Source of the DNA: Lycocorax pyrrhopterus obiensis | Taxonomy: Eukaryota > Chordata > Aves > Passeriformes > Paradisaeidae | Direction: 5' to 3' | NCBI GenBank assembly: GCA_014706295.1 | Contig: JACSVZ010000038.1 | Location: 1,550,001-1,614,000 of the forward strand | DNA length: 64,000 bases | In this document: positions 11,110-21,900 of the stretch, one piece after another | Layout: every line of letters starts with the position of its first letter | How positions within the stretch are numbered: the first letter of the stretch is position 1 | The notes under the pieces: generated by a model | Database searches by the model: none | What the model was told of the DNA's origin: nothing | The model's input: the letters and a program-made list of their open reading frames with translations, nothing else | Translations under genes and position numbers: made by a program

Positions 11110-11600
11110 CCGCCGCTGCCCCGGACACCGCGCCGGGCACTGACCGCGAGTAACCCGCGCCGGAGAGGGGGCGTGACCTGGCCATTATTGACAGCCGCCT
11201 CCTCCAATCGCGCGGCGGTGCGCGTCTCTCCAGCCGAGGGGGGCGTGGTTTCGTCTCTGCCCACCGCAGTATCGCCCAATGGCGTGTTTTTAAAGGGGGG
11301 GTGGGCGGGGCGACGCGGAAATGGCCACGCCCCCCCAGCGCGAGCGCTCTAAAGGGCCCCGGCGGGCGGCGCGCGGGAGCTGCTGAGGGGCCGCGCGCGC
11401 CCGCCAGGCCCGGAGGTAACGCGCGGTCCTAAAGCCCGACCCCGGCCCGGGGCTGAGGGAGGGAGGGGGGTCCCGGCTCCACACAACCCCTCTGGGTGTC
11501 CCCAGCGAGTCCTGCTGTGTGTGGGATGCCCGCCCGCCCGCCGCAGGGGTTGCAGTGTGGGGTTCACTATTCCCGTAGATGCTTCTCGTGGTGTGTCTTT
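11110..11600 (+). promoter_or_regulatory. CpG-island promoter with candidate first exon
   Basis: Very GC- and CpG-rich sequence. It has CCAAT boxes in CTCCAATCGCG (about 11202) and GCCCAATGGCG (about 11275), GC boxes (GGGGGCGTGG, GGGCGGGGCG), a GCGCGAGCGC palindrome-like motif and a clean splice donor, CCCGGAG|GTAACG, after 11415. This suggests a 5' non-coding exon of perhaps 60-100 bp ending at 11415. It could be a distal ACSBG2 exon splicing to 15812, or the promoter of a divergent neighbour; in human RFX2 lies head to head with ACSBG2. Sequence alone cannot decide. Confidence 0.6.
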
Positions 11601-11764
11601 TGTGGGTGGGTGTCTGGGCAGCGGGGGGGAAATTCTTGGTGGTTTTTGGTTAAATGAGCACAGGGTGGGTTGGGGGGGGACTTCCCCCTAGCCGCCTGTC
11701 AAGGCAGGAGGTGGTCTGAGGAGAAGGGATGTCCCTTCCCCTGTGCTGTCCAGGAACCCATCGT

Positions 11765-12245
11765 AAGGGACCGTGAGGTGTCCTGGGAGCTTGGGATGCT
11801 CTGAGATGACCCGAGAGTTGGGAATGCTCTGTGAGGTGACCTGAGGGGATCGGGGATGCTCCGTGAGGTGAGCTGAGAGTTTGGGATGCTTTGAGGTGAT
11901 CTGGGAGATTGGGGATGCTCCGTGAGTTGACCCGAGTGCTCGGGATGCTCGGTGAGGGGCTCTGCGAGTTTTGGCTGGAGTGAGGTGACCTGAGTGCTTG
12001 GGATGCTCGGCTCGGTGCTCTGAGAGTTTTGGATGGAGTGAGGTGACCCGAGTGCTCGGGATGCTTGGTGAGGTGCTCTGAGGCTCTGAGAGTTTTGGAT
12101 GCTCTGAGGTGACCTGGGAGATTGGGGATGCTCCGTGAGGTGACCCGAGTGCTCGGGATGCTCGGTGAGGTGCTCTGAGGCTCTCAGAGTTTTGGATGCT
12201 GTGAGGTGACCCGAGTGCTCGGGATGTTCCTGTGCCAGCTCCCAG
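11765..12245. repeat. Diverged tandem repeat of about 30-36 bp units
   Basis: Variants of GGTGACCCGAGTGCTCGGGA and TGCTCGGTGAGGTGCTCTGAG recur about 14 times with length changes (for example GAGAGTTTTGGATG insertions). The block lies in the presumed first intron downstream of the 11.4-kb CpG island. The histidine-rich open frames on the - strand are translations of this repeat. Confidence 0.85.
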
Positions 12246-13420
12246 CCACACAAAGCCACGTGTGGGAGCCGGCAGAACACAGGTGGTGCCTCTGTGGAAA
12301 CACAGCCCCGTGCTTTCCTGCTCGGCCTGAGGGGGTTTCCCCCCGCCGGCGACGGTGCAGATGGTGTGGTGAAGCAGAAGTTTAGGAAAGAGGAGCCTGG
12401 CTCAGCCTCCTGGTGACTCACACTGCTGGGGAATTCACCTGAAATATCCCGCTGTCCTGGAGAAGCAATGTGCCTGAAATGGAGAGTTCTGTGATTGTTT
12501 GCGTGGCCGGGGAGCTGGGCCTGGCTGACCAAGCGATGGTCAGTGGGCAGCTTTATCCGGCCGAAGCTCAGCTCTGAAGGTGCTGGTGTGGAGTCAGGTG
12601 CCTGTCTGCAGTCGTGACAGTCGCTCACCGTCCTTATAGAGGCTAAAGTTACTTTTCCTCCTGTTTTCTCCACCCCAGCACCTGTGGCCAGCGGTGCTGC
12701 CGAGGACAAAACCTTCAGTGCTCAGGAAGCTTTTATCACTGCCTCCCTTAGAAATGGAGTTTATTTAAGAGGAAGAAGAGCGGGTTGCTCAGCTTTTGTT
12801 TCCTCATTTAGTAACTCTTTAAAGGGAACAAAGGAACAAAAAGGCCCAGGTTTCACTTTTGATGGTGATGTGGCAATTGCCTGGAGCCGCTCTGGACGGC
12901 GAGAACTGGAGCAAAGCGGATGTGGTGCCTTTACGGTTAAAGAAATCAGCCACAGGAAGCCGAGTGGGGCCGTGCTGGAAAACGTCAAGTAGCTGATAAC
13001 GTACTCAGTAATTTGAATTTGAACTGGTGTTGTTGAAGCTCTGCGTGTGTTTTAGATAAAGGTGTGTCCAAAGCCTGTTAGAAATGAAAGCTCCACTCCT
13101 GCCCCGTTCACTGTCCCGAGTCTGCACACCCTCAGACCTTTATTCTGCTTTGTCAGTGAAGCCCCGTAGTGGCTCCAATTCTTCCAGTTCTTCTGGGTCA
13201 CGGTGCTCCCTCAAAGCAGAACACGTTTTTATTTAAATGATTTAAGGAGTCAGACAGGCTTAATTAAAAGGGAGGTTTCTTCCCGCAGGTTTTTGTTTGG
13301 GTGTGTGTTCCCCATGTTCCCGAACACCTGTGGTACATCATGGTGTGTTAATTCCTCAGGGAACAGTGTGGGGTCGGAGAGGAGCATTTGGGATCCGAGA
13401 GTTACACCTGGCTTTGGTGA
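12246..13420. other. Intergenic or 5' intron, no recognised feature
   Basis: Unique-looking sequence. A 102-codon + frame (12684-12992) is preceded by CTCCACCCCAG, which could pass for an acceptor, but it has no good donor and no family resemblance. I do not call a gene. Confidence 0.45.
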
Positions 13421-13424
13421 ACCA

Positions 13425-13483
13425 TGAACTGTTTCGGGGTGGAAAGGACCTTAAAGATCATCCCCTCCCAACCCTGGAACATT
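13425..13483 (-). repeat. Short CR1 3'-tail fragment
   Basis: GGGGTGGAAAGGACCTTAAAG followed by ATCATCCCCTCCCAACCC is the reverse complement of the last 60 bases of CR1. Flanking CR1 body sequence is absent. Confidence 0.65.
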
Positions 13484-13782
13484 TGTGTTTTCCAGTGGCT
13501 TGTGTTTGTAACTAAGCATCAGGGAGGGAAGGGCCGAGCTGCAGGGCTGAGCAGAGCTAGGGAGAGTCTGTATGTATTAGGAAATATTTGCTTCTAACCT
13601 GAATTGGTTGGATGAAGTGCATGTCTGGTTTGGGAAGCTGCACAGTCAGGTTGCGCTTCAGTTCGTGGTGCAAGTGTACCCAGGGCTGTGCACAGCGAGG
13701 GCAGAACACAGGGATGGTCTCCCCTGGAAGAGCTTTTTGCTCTTGAGTGACTGAAGGTGATGCAGAAAGCCTACCATGGACA

Positions 13783-14217
13783 TGAAACTTAGAGGGGTGG
13801 AACACCTCTGCTGTGAGGAAAGGATGAGAGAATTGGGATTGTTCAGCCTTGAGAAGCTTTGGGGTGACCTAATTGTGGCCTTCCAGGACCTGAAGGGAGC
13901 CTGCAAGAAAACTAGAGACTTTAAAAGGGCCTGGAGTGCCAGGACAAGGGGGAATGGCTTCCCCCTGACAGAGGGCAGGGTTAGATCAGGTATTAGTAGG
14001 AATTGTTCCCTGGGAGGGTGGGGAGGCCCTGGCACAGGGTGCCCAGAGCAGCTGTGGCTGCCCCTGGATCCCTGGCAGTGTCCAAGGCCAGGCTGGATGG
14101 GGCTTGGAGCAGCCTGGGACAGTGGAAGGTGTCCCTGCCCGTGGCAAGGGGTGGAATGGGATGTTCTTTAAGGTCCCTTCCCACCCAAACCATCCCGGGA
14201 TGCCATGATTCCCTGAT
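13783..14217 (+). repeat. CR1 LINE 3' fragment
   Basis: Sense CR1 with its complete 3' end: TTCAGCCTTGAGAAGCTTTGG, CAGAGGGCAGGGTTAGATCAG, GCCCAGAGCAGCTGTGGCTG, CAGTGGAAGGTGTCCCTG, and the tail TTTAAGGTCCCTTCCCACCC followed by ATGCCATGATTCC. It is the most complete sense copy in the window. Confidence 0.9.
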
Positions 14218-15430
14218 AGCTGGAGTGAGAACACCTCCCCCTTTCCCTTGAAACTTCGTTGCTGCACTAATGCACGGCTGGCAAGAGAAACGCTGTAATT
14301 AGTGCGGAGGCCAAAGCTTCCCTCAGGGACACCGGGGTGCCCTGAACCCCTCGCTGTGGGGTGCTGGGAAGGAAAGTGGGAGCAGCATAGCGAAAGGGGG
14401 TCAGGAGTGACGGCAGCTGCTGCGCTCCGTCCCTCCTGGGCTCTGCTCGGCTTTTCCTTGAGCAAGAGAGGCCGTGGGGACAGCTCGGGTTTGCTCTGCC
14501 GCGGGTGGGTTTGGGCTGCTCCGGGCCGGGCAGCTCTGGGCGGCTGCTCCGAGCACGGGGCTGCTGATACAACACCCTCTTCTCACACTCGCAATAAACC
14601 CTCCGGTGTTCCAGCCCAGAACGGGGTGTGGGGCAGCGTCTGCCAGTTACCTCGGCGCTTCGGAGACGGGTTTTTTTTTTGCAGCCGTCCGCCTCTCAGC
14701 TGCTCGTGAATTAAACTATTTTTGGCGTGGTGACTCGCAGGCTGTAGCAGAGTGTGGTGTGAGCAGCAACGTGTCCTGGCGCAGATGAGTAAGCGGAAAG
14801 GGGGACGTCCCTGAGTTGTGGCTGGCGTGGCTTTCCCCTCCCGGCAGAGGCAGGAGGCTGCAGCGTGGCTGGGTCGTATTTATGAGCTAAAAAGAGTCTT
14901 TCCTTTCGCTCCTGTCCCTCATCGAGGCAAACATGCTCCTCACATCATACGATTTAAATGCGTCTGTCTAATGCAGGTACAAAATAGCAGCACAAAATCC
15001 GCTTCTTAGAGAGATCAAGGATAATGGGATTCATCTCCAATCAGCTTGAAATCCCTTGAAACAATTAAAGCTCAGCCTGGCAACTCATAAGCATCAAAGG
15101 CTTTTGATGAGTGTAAACCTTAAATAAAATCCGCGTTTAGAAAACACTTCGTTTAGGCGATGAAATCCCCCAAGACAAAGTGCCGAAAGCAGCGTGGGAG
15201 CCACCAAAAAAACCAGCTGCAAAACGCTTATTTTGATGAGAACACGCTAAATGTGGGGTGTCCCAGGGCTGTATCCCCCCAGAGGGACCCGAAATCCCCG
15301 GTGCGCCGAGGCTGACGGGCAGGCGTGGAGCCAGAGCCTCCTTAAGAGGCGGCGGTGTGGGGTGACGAGCCGCTTCCAATTGCAAGGCAGCAGCACATGA
15401 CATAAGATGCTCCAGATCTGCCTCCTGGGC
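14218..15430. other. Upstream region of ACSBG2, no recognised feature
   Basis: GC-rich from about 14.3 to 14.7 kb, then AT-richer. A possible acceptor (T-run then GCAG at about 14684) opens a stretch with no convincing donor. No gene is called. Confidence 0.4.
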
Positions 15431-15435
15431 GCTAG

Positions 15436-15520
15436 TTTAAAAATAAAGGATATTACACGCCAGGCTCGGCGCCGGTGCGGAGCGGCTGCGGAGGGGAGGC
15501 TGCGGGACCGGCGATGCGCG
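15436..15520 (+). promoter_or_regulatory. ACSBG2: ACSBG2 proximal promoter and candidate first exon
   Basis: A TATA-like element (TTTAAAAATAAA, 15436-15447) lies about 30 bases before GC-rich sequence that ends in a consensus donor, GATGCGCG|GTGAGG, after 15520. An ATG at 15514 reads ATG CGC G and joins across the intron to the exon at 15812 in the same frame as the downstream ATG at 15841. So this is probably a coding first exon, although the transcription start is not defined by sequence. Confidence 0.6.
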
Positions 15521-15811
15521 GTGAGGCTGGAGGGGTCGGGGGGGCTGCGAGCCGAGCGGGAGCATTTGGGGCAAAGGGAGTTGGGATTGAAATTGCTTGG
15601 CTCGTGGTGCTCTTGGGGAGCTGTGGGTGTCACGCTGGTTCTGCTGTGGGGTTTTGCAACGACCGGAGCGTGTCCGCTGTCAGAATTTCCCCTATTTCGT
15701 GCAATGCAGCAGGCTCGAGTTGTGCGTCTTTGGGGTTGCCTCACTCGCGTCAGTGGAGCTGCTTTGCTGTGACGTTTGGCTGTATTTTAATTTTCAAACC
15801 CGTTTTCGCAG

Positions 15812-15941
15812 GGACAGTGCTGTGTGAGTCAGACGCAAGGATGGCACTTGCAGAACCAGTCCCCGTGGCCTATTGCAATTCGGCTCCTCAAGGGAACGGT
15901 GAGGTGTCACTGAAAGATGTGCTGCTCAACTCTTCACCCAG
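15812..15941 (+). CDS. ACSBG2: ACSBG2 first exon with the main ATG
   Basis: The acceptor TTTTCGCAG precedes 15812. The ATG at 15841 encodes residues 1-33 plus two bases of R34. The donor CCCAG|GTTTGT is weaker than the others. There is no in-frame stop between 15812 and the ATG, so translation can enter from the exon ending at 15520. Confidence 0.85.
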
Positions 15942-18900
15942 GTTTGTCTAATTTAGGATTTTATTTACCCTGTTGTGATCTGTGTATATAGTTCGTATTC
16001 TGTCATGCTTACTTTGATTAATTAAAGTGATTTTGGAAGAGCCCTGCCTCTGCAGGGAACAGCTCATGTGCAGTACCTACACTGATCTCAAACTCCTGCT
16101 GGTAAGAGGCTGCTTAGATTTACAGACTAAAGAGCAGATTAGGGTCTATATCTCACCACAGCATAATGGGATCTAGCTGTCTAAAACCTCTTTACCTAAA
16201 TTTTTTTGGGCTGCATTGAATTACATGTCATAAGGGGGGAAAAAGATGACTTGATTGACTGTGAGGGAAATAGCTGGGGCTTTTCTGCTCATATTACTGG
16301 GTCATTTGCATGCTTTCATCATAAAATCTGGTGGAGAAATGGTGCAGAACTATTGCAACTGAGGATTAATTTGTGCTGAAAAATGTTCTCAGTAATGAGG
16401 AGGGAGCACGGAGGTGGGAACATCTCATAATCCCTTTGGGGGAAATAAAGAAATTATTTACTCTGCTCTGGTTGCTGGCTTGCAGATTAGTTCTGAGAAG
16501 CAGTTCTGCTTTAGGACAGGACATGGGATCAACCACGTCAGATCTTCCCTGGGCCTTAAACCTCCTCATATACCCAAAGCAGTGATAGTTGACTATTCCC
16601 TAGAAATTCAGAGTAAATGTAAATTAGAGGGAAGAGATTTCCCCCTTAACCTGAAATTCACTCAGTGCCTGTGCTGGATTTTCTTGTCTTTGGCCTGGTA
16701 GAAAGGGAATAAAAGGTGGGGCTTGCTGGGAGCCCTGCCTGGCTTAGGCTGAGCAGTTTGTGTGGGACCAGAGGAGCTCTCACCTGTGTGCAGTGTGACT
16801 GTGAGGGGCAGAGTCAGGGCTCCTTTTTGCCCCAGAGCTGCCCCTGCAGTGTTGGGGTTATTGTGATGTCAGGGCCCCACAGCCCTTCTGGAAGAGCCTG
16901 GGCTTGGTGCTGCAGCCGGGTGTTGCTGTGGGGAAGGGAAAACACCGGCCTGGAGAAACAACACCTGCGTGATGGGCTGAGGCAAAGGGCCCCGGTAGGG
17001 CAGGGCAGGATGGAGAGTTTGGGGCTCTGCAGGATAATCTTAAATCAGCTAAAACTCAGGCCTCAGCGCTGTGCCCATGGTCCTGGCAGGGCATTGCCCA
17101 GGGCAGGGAACCCAGCAGCATCTGCCTGGTTGGAGGGTGGGATTCCCAAATCTCACCGGGTCTGGTTTCCAACTCCTGCTCTCAAGTGGGACATGAGACT
17201 TGATTATCCTCCTCACTTAGGGCTGTGGGACAGTCCAGCTTGGACAGGGAAGGAGTAAGAACAGTTTTGCAACCAGGCAAGTGGTGCTCCACCAGCTCCT
17301 GCAGGGCTGAAAGTGAAAGGGACAACTCAGCTGGGAGGAGCGTGGCTGAAGCACGTGGGGATGAGCCTGTTTCCATTTCTTCCCAAGCATCTGGTGGGAG
17401 CACTGGCTTTAATAGGAATACCTAAGAACAAGATTTCCTGTTAAATCAATTTCCTGCTCTTTTGCAGGAAATCTCTGTGGGTTTCCCCATGGGGTGACTT
17501 GAGAGTGTCCCCAGGGCCTCCCTGTTGTTGGACTCACATACTGCAGACAGGAGATGAGCTCCAGATCCACGTGTCCCTTCCTGCCCCCCTCCTCCTCCTT
17601 CTCCCAGCTGCAGACTCTTTGTTTCAGGCACCTGGAGCAGACCTTAGGAATTAAATGATGGCTGGTTTTGGGATGATGTTTATGGATTCTTCTGCAGCTT
17701 GACTGCAGTGAAAGCTGCAATTAGGACAACACTCGTGTTCAAAACAGGCAGAGCTTGCACACTCTGAGGGACCTGTTCCATTGCTGGGGCCATGCAGGGC
17801 AGTGAATTAATAAAGTCACCTGCAGAACATCAGGAATCACTTTGACATCCAAGGACTGAATGACATTAAGGGGTGGAGCAAACCTGCCTGTGGCAGGCAG
17901 CCCTCAGTGTTCTCATCCAGGGATAATTCCTCTTGCCTTGCAGAACTGCTGAGCCACACAACAGCGAGCCAGGGGAAGATTCCAAGATGGAGAGATGTCA
18001 GGTGAACTCACTCGGTCCCAAAGGTGGGTGGATGGAAGTTTGGTGACTGTGGTGTGCATGAAATTGTTATTGCAATGAGGGAAGGATTTGCCATGACAAT
18101 GGAAGAAGCAGCTCAGGTTGCAGGATGGGCTGTGCAGAAGTGTCTTGAACTCAGACTTTAGAGCCCAGCTGTGCTTCAAGGATTAAATAGGCAGTGTCAG
18201 TGCCTGATGCTCATCTACCAGGTACCAGTGTCCTGCTTTCAGTCCTCCTTAAAAGAAAAAAAATTAAAAATAGCAGAGTATAAGATGCAGGAAGCTTTCA
18301 CCTTACCAGTACAAGAGCCTTAGGGCAGCAGAGCAGGTTAGAGGGGATGTAAGTGGGAGATGTTTACCTAAATTTGAAAGTGCTCTAGAGGCTTCCAGTC
18401 TGAAATACTGGGGGTCACATGACAAACTTGCCAAGAAGGAAAGGTCAAAAAAGAGGTGTGGGAGGGGGTGTAACGGCATTTGCTTTCGTGTGCTTATACT
18501 TGTATTTCTGTTGCTGTTATGGCAGCAGGAAATTTCTAATCTAAGATGCTGAACACTTTTCTTTCCAAGCAGCCTCCCCCCCTCCTGGCTCCAGTGTGTG
18601 GACAACGCGGCGTGATGGAGAGGTCAGGCTGAGGATGGAAGAGCAGGGCATCGGCAGCGAGGCACCAAAGACTGTGCACCAGCTCTTGCAGGAAAGTGTG
18701 AATAAATACAGTGACTATTATGCCCTTGCATCCAAAAAAGATGGCCAGTGGATAAAGCTGACATATAAGATGTACTATGATGAGTGCTGGAAAGCAGCCA
18801 AAAGCTTTCTGAAGGTAAGAGTGTGTTGAATTCTCTTTTTTTCATATTCACAGAATCCTAAAATCAGCGCGGTTTGGGTTGGAAGGGACCTTAAAGCTCA

Positions 18901-21900
18901 TTCAGTGCCACCCCTGGCACTGGCAGGGACACCTTCCACTGTCCCAGGGTGCTCCAACCTGGCCTTGGGCACTGCCAGGGATCCAGGGGCAGCCACAGCT
19001 GCTCTGGGCACCCTGTGCCAGGGCCTCCCCACCCTCACAGCCAAGAATTTCTTCCCAATATCTGATGTAAATCTCTCTTCTTTTAGCTTAAAACTGTTCT
19101 CCCTTTTCCTACCACTGTGTAAAAAGTCAAGTTTAATGTTCACTCATTTAAGTGCTGGAATGGCTGCAGTCAAGTCTATCTTAAAGCTGCAAATTCCCTG
19201 AGTGCAGATGAATCTTAGTGACAGGGAAGTACCTGAACGTGCTATGGACACCTTGGTATTTAATATTTTTGACATTTGCTTCCACATTTAACCAAGAAAA
19301 AAAGCATGTAAGGAAACATTTGAAGTGAGGTGCTTGAGGTGTGTGGCAAACCTGGACACTGTCCCTCCAGAGGCATGGAGAAGTTCATCTTTCTAAGAAA
19401 AAACCTCAAAGAGATGCTTACAAACCAGACTTAAATGTCCCAAGTGGCCCAGCCCTTTGCCTGTGCTGTTTGGCTTAGGAGACCTGGAGAGAGAAACCAA
19501 CACTACCTGTTCTTACTGCTGGGATCAAGTCTTACCTCTTCAAGTTAAGGCCAGCCTGGTTTTACTCCTGTGGTGGGATTGTCCACTCTGGGACAAAACC
19601 AGGGAGTTAAAGACTGGGACTCCAAGAGCTGGAATTTCACAGCCAAGTGTCACTGTCCCTGGAGCTTGTTGCTCTGGCCATTATCGATATCTGACATACC
19701 CAACTTGTACCAAATGTCCCAGGAGCTGTCTCACTTCTCTCACCTTCTCATTCCCAGCCCCAGGAACTGGTAACTCCCTGGACTGCAGGTTTGTATTCCT
19801 GTCAGTGCCAGTGAGCCAGTCTTTCCAAGGGCAGACCTCAGCAAATCCCTGTTTTCCTGCCCACTTACAGTGGTGTGAAACTTCCACTGGTTCCATCTTG
19901 GCTCCTGGGAAGTTTTTCAGTGGGAATTACCCCGTGTAAGAACATGAACTCTTTCCCTCAGTGCTGTGCTCAGAGCAATGAACTCTGAGCTTTGTCCAAA
20001 GGAGAAGCCAGGCTGCTCTAATGTCATCTCTTGTTTGCAGCTGGGGCTGGAGCGTTTCCATGGAGTGGGCATCCTGGGATTTAATTCTGCAGAGTGGTTC
20101 ATCGCTGACATTGGAGCTATCCTTGCAGGGTAAGAGTCTTGTTTCTTGCCATGCATTTTACTTTGGCAGGCAGAGAGTGACTGCAGTCGTGAGAAGCAGG
20201 TTTTAATTAAAACCCCCAATAAAACAAACAACCCCCCCCCCCAACCCCAACTGCTTATATTTGAATGTAATGAAGGTAGATAGAACATGAACTATTTCAT
20301 AATGAATTAATGAGACAAGAATTAAATTCTTTTTTTTAGCCAGCTGCTTCTCTCAAAATAAGATGACCAGTAGGTTAATCCAAAAGCATTCTTATGTACA
20401 CAGTGATTAAAATATGGTGGGAAATGCCAGAGAATCCCAGGGCTGGATTGTGATATCTGCCTTCCACATGAGACATTTTGGTCCTTCACACCACTCTTGA
20501 CGTTTCCCACGCCCCAGAACAGAATCTTTCTTCTTGGAATTAAGCCCTCCCTTCTTGTTGACATTTTAGGGGATATTCTCCTTAAAGTTTTTTTCTCTGA
20601 AATGGTCTGAATTTTGACAGCAACTCTGCTTGTCCTCTAACTCTGTGTTTTGCTTTTCTGATTTGTTTTTTTCCCTTTTCCTTTGCAGGGGATTTGCTGT
20701 TGGGATCTACACTACAAACTCTCCCGAGGCCTGTCACTATGTGGCAGAGAACTGCAGTGCCAACGTTATAGTGGTGGAAAACCATAAACAGCTGCAAAAA
20801 ATCTTAGAAGTAATTAGGTTTTTTAAATGGCTGGGGGGGTTACAGCAACCCGTTGACAGATGTGGGAGGGTAAAATGCTGTGGGAGGGCATTACCTGAGG
20901 GGAATGCTGGCTCTGAGAGGAGAGGGGAACTCCTTGGTGTGCTCCCTGCTCCAGCTGGGTGAGCTGGCACTGGCACTACGTCTCACAAGAGGTTAAGTGG
21001 TGCTTTCACTTCTTAAAAGCCTCGGGCTTAAAATAGGAGAAGCCAAAATGACCAACTGAGCATCCTCTAGGTTGTCTGGAGACATCCCAGCTCAAATTAT
21101 GACTGTTCCTAGCGAGGCAAACCCATTCTTTCAGGAGCACAGATGGGATTCTCTTGGCTTTACGTAGAATGGGAAATATGAGGAGATGCTAAGTGGGGGT
21201 TACAGAGGCCTGAAAGGGACAAGCAGCATTTGCTCCTTCTCATGAATCTCCCTTCTTAACACAGATTGAAGATAGACTACCTCATCTGAAGGGCATTGTC
21301 CAGTATGGGGAGGAGATCAAAGAGAAGAGACCCAATCTGTATTCGGTAAGTCCTGGGCTTCTTCACTGCTTGTGAGTCCTGGTTGTGTTCAGCTGATGGC
21401 TGCGAGTACCTGTCACCTTCCACAGGGCCTTAAATGAGATGCTCTTTAAGATCCCTTCCAACCCAAACCAGCCTGGGGTTCTGTCCCTGTGATCCCCTGA
21501 GCTCGTGTTGGCTGTGGTGGGCAGGAGTTTGCTGTTGTGCAACCTGGATAATCCATGTTGTAAGGGGGCTGTGAGCCTACTGACCTTTGCCAGGCAGCCT
21601 CGGGCCCTGCAGTTACTCCAGGGAGTTGCTAAAGAGCTGTAAAGCTGCTGGGGGTGGGTCTGTCTCCTTTCTGCTTCTCCCTGTGCCAGCCAGAAAACAC
21701 TGTGGGATGACTGTGGGTTTACAGCCTTTTCCAGAGGTTTGGGCAGGGAGAACAGCTTCCTTCTCTTGGTGTGCAGCAAAGGGTTTAATTTTTCATGTGG
21801 GTGATACCTTACAAAGTGACCGAGCTCTTCTGTTCTCTGCAGTGGAGGGAGTTCATGGAGCTGGGCAGGGACGTGCCGGACTCGCGGCTCCGCGAGGTCA

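Noticed and set aside
10221..11279. A 352-codon - strand frame (and 319-, 284- and 240-codon frames) as a repeat protein gene
   Set aside because: All are translations of the same minisatellite in different frames and strands. Codon periodicity follows the DNA repeat, not a protein.
11688..12709. 187- and 336-codon - strand frames rich in His, Ser and Pro
   Set aside because: Most of their length is the 11.76-12.24 kb tandem repeat, and the rest has no recognisable domain.
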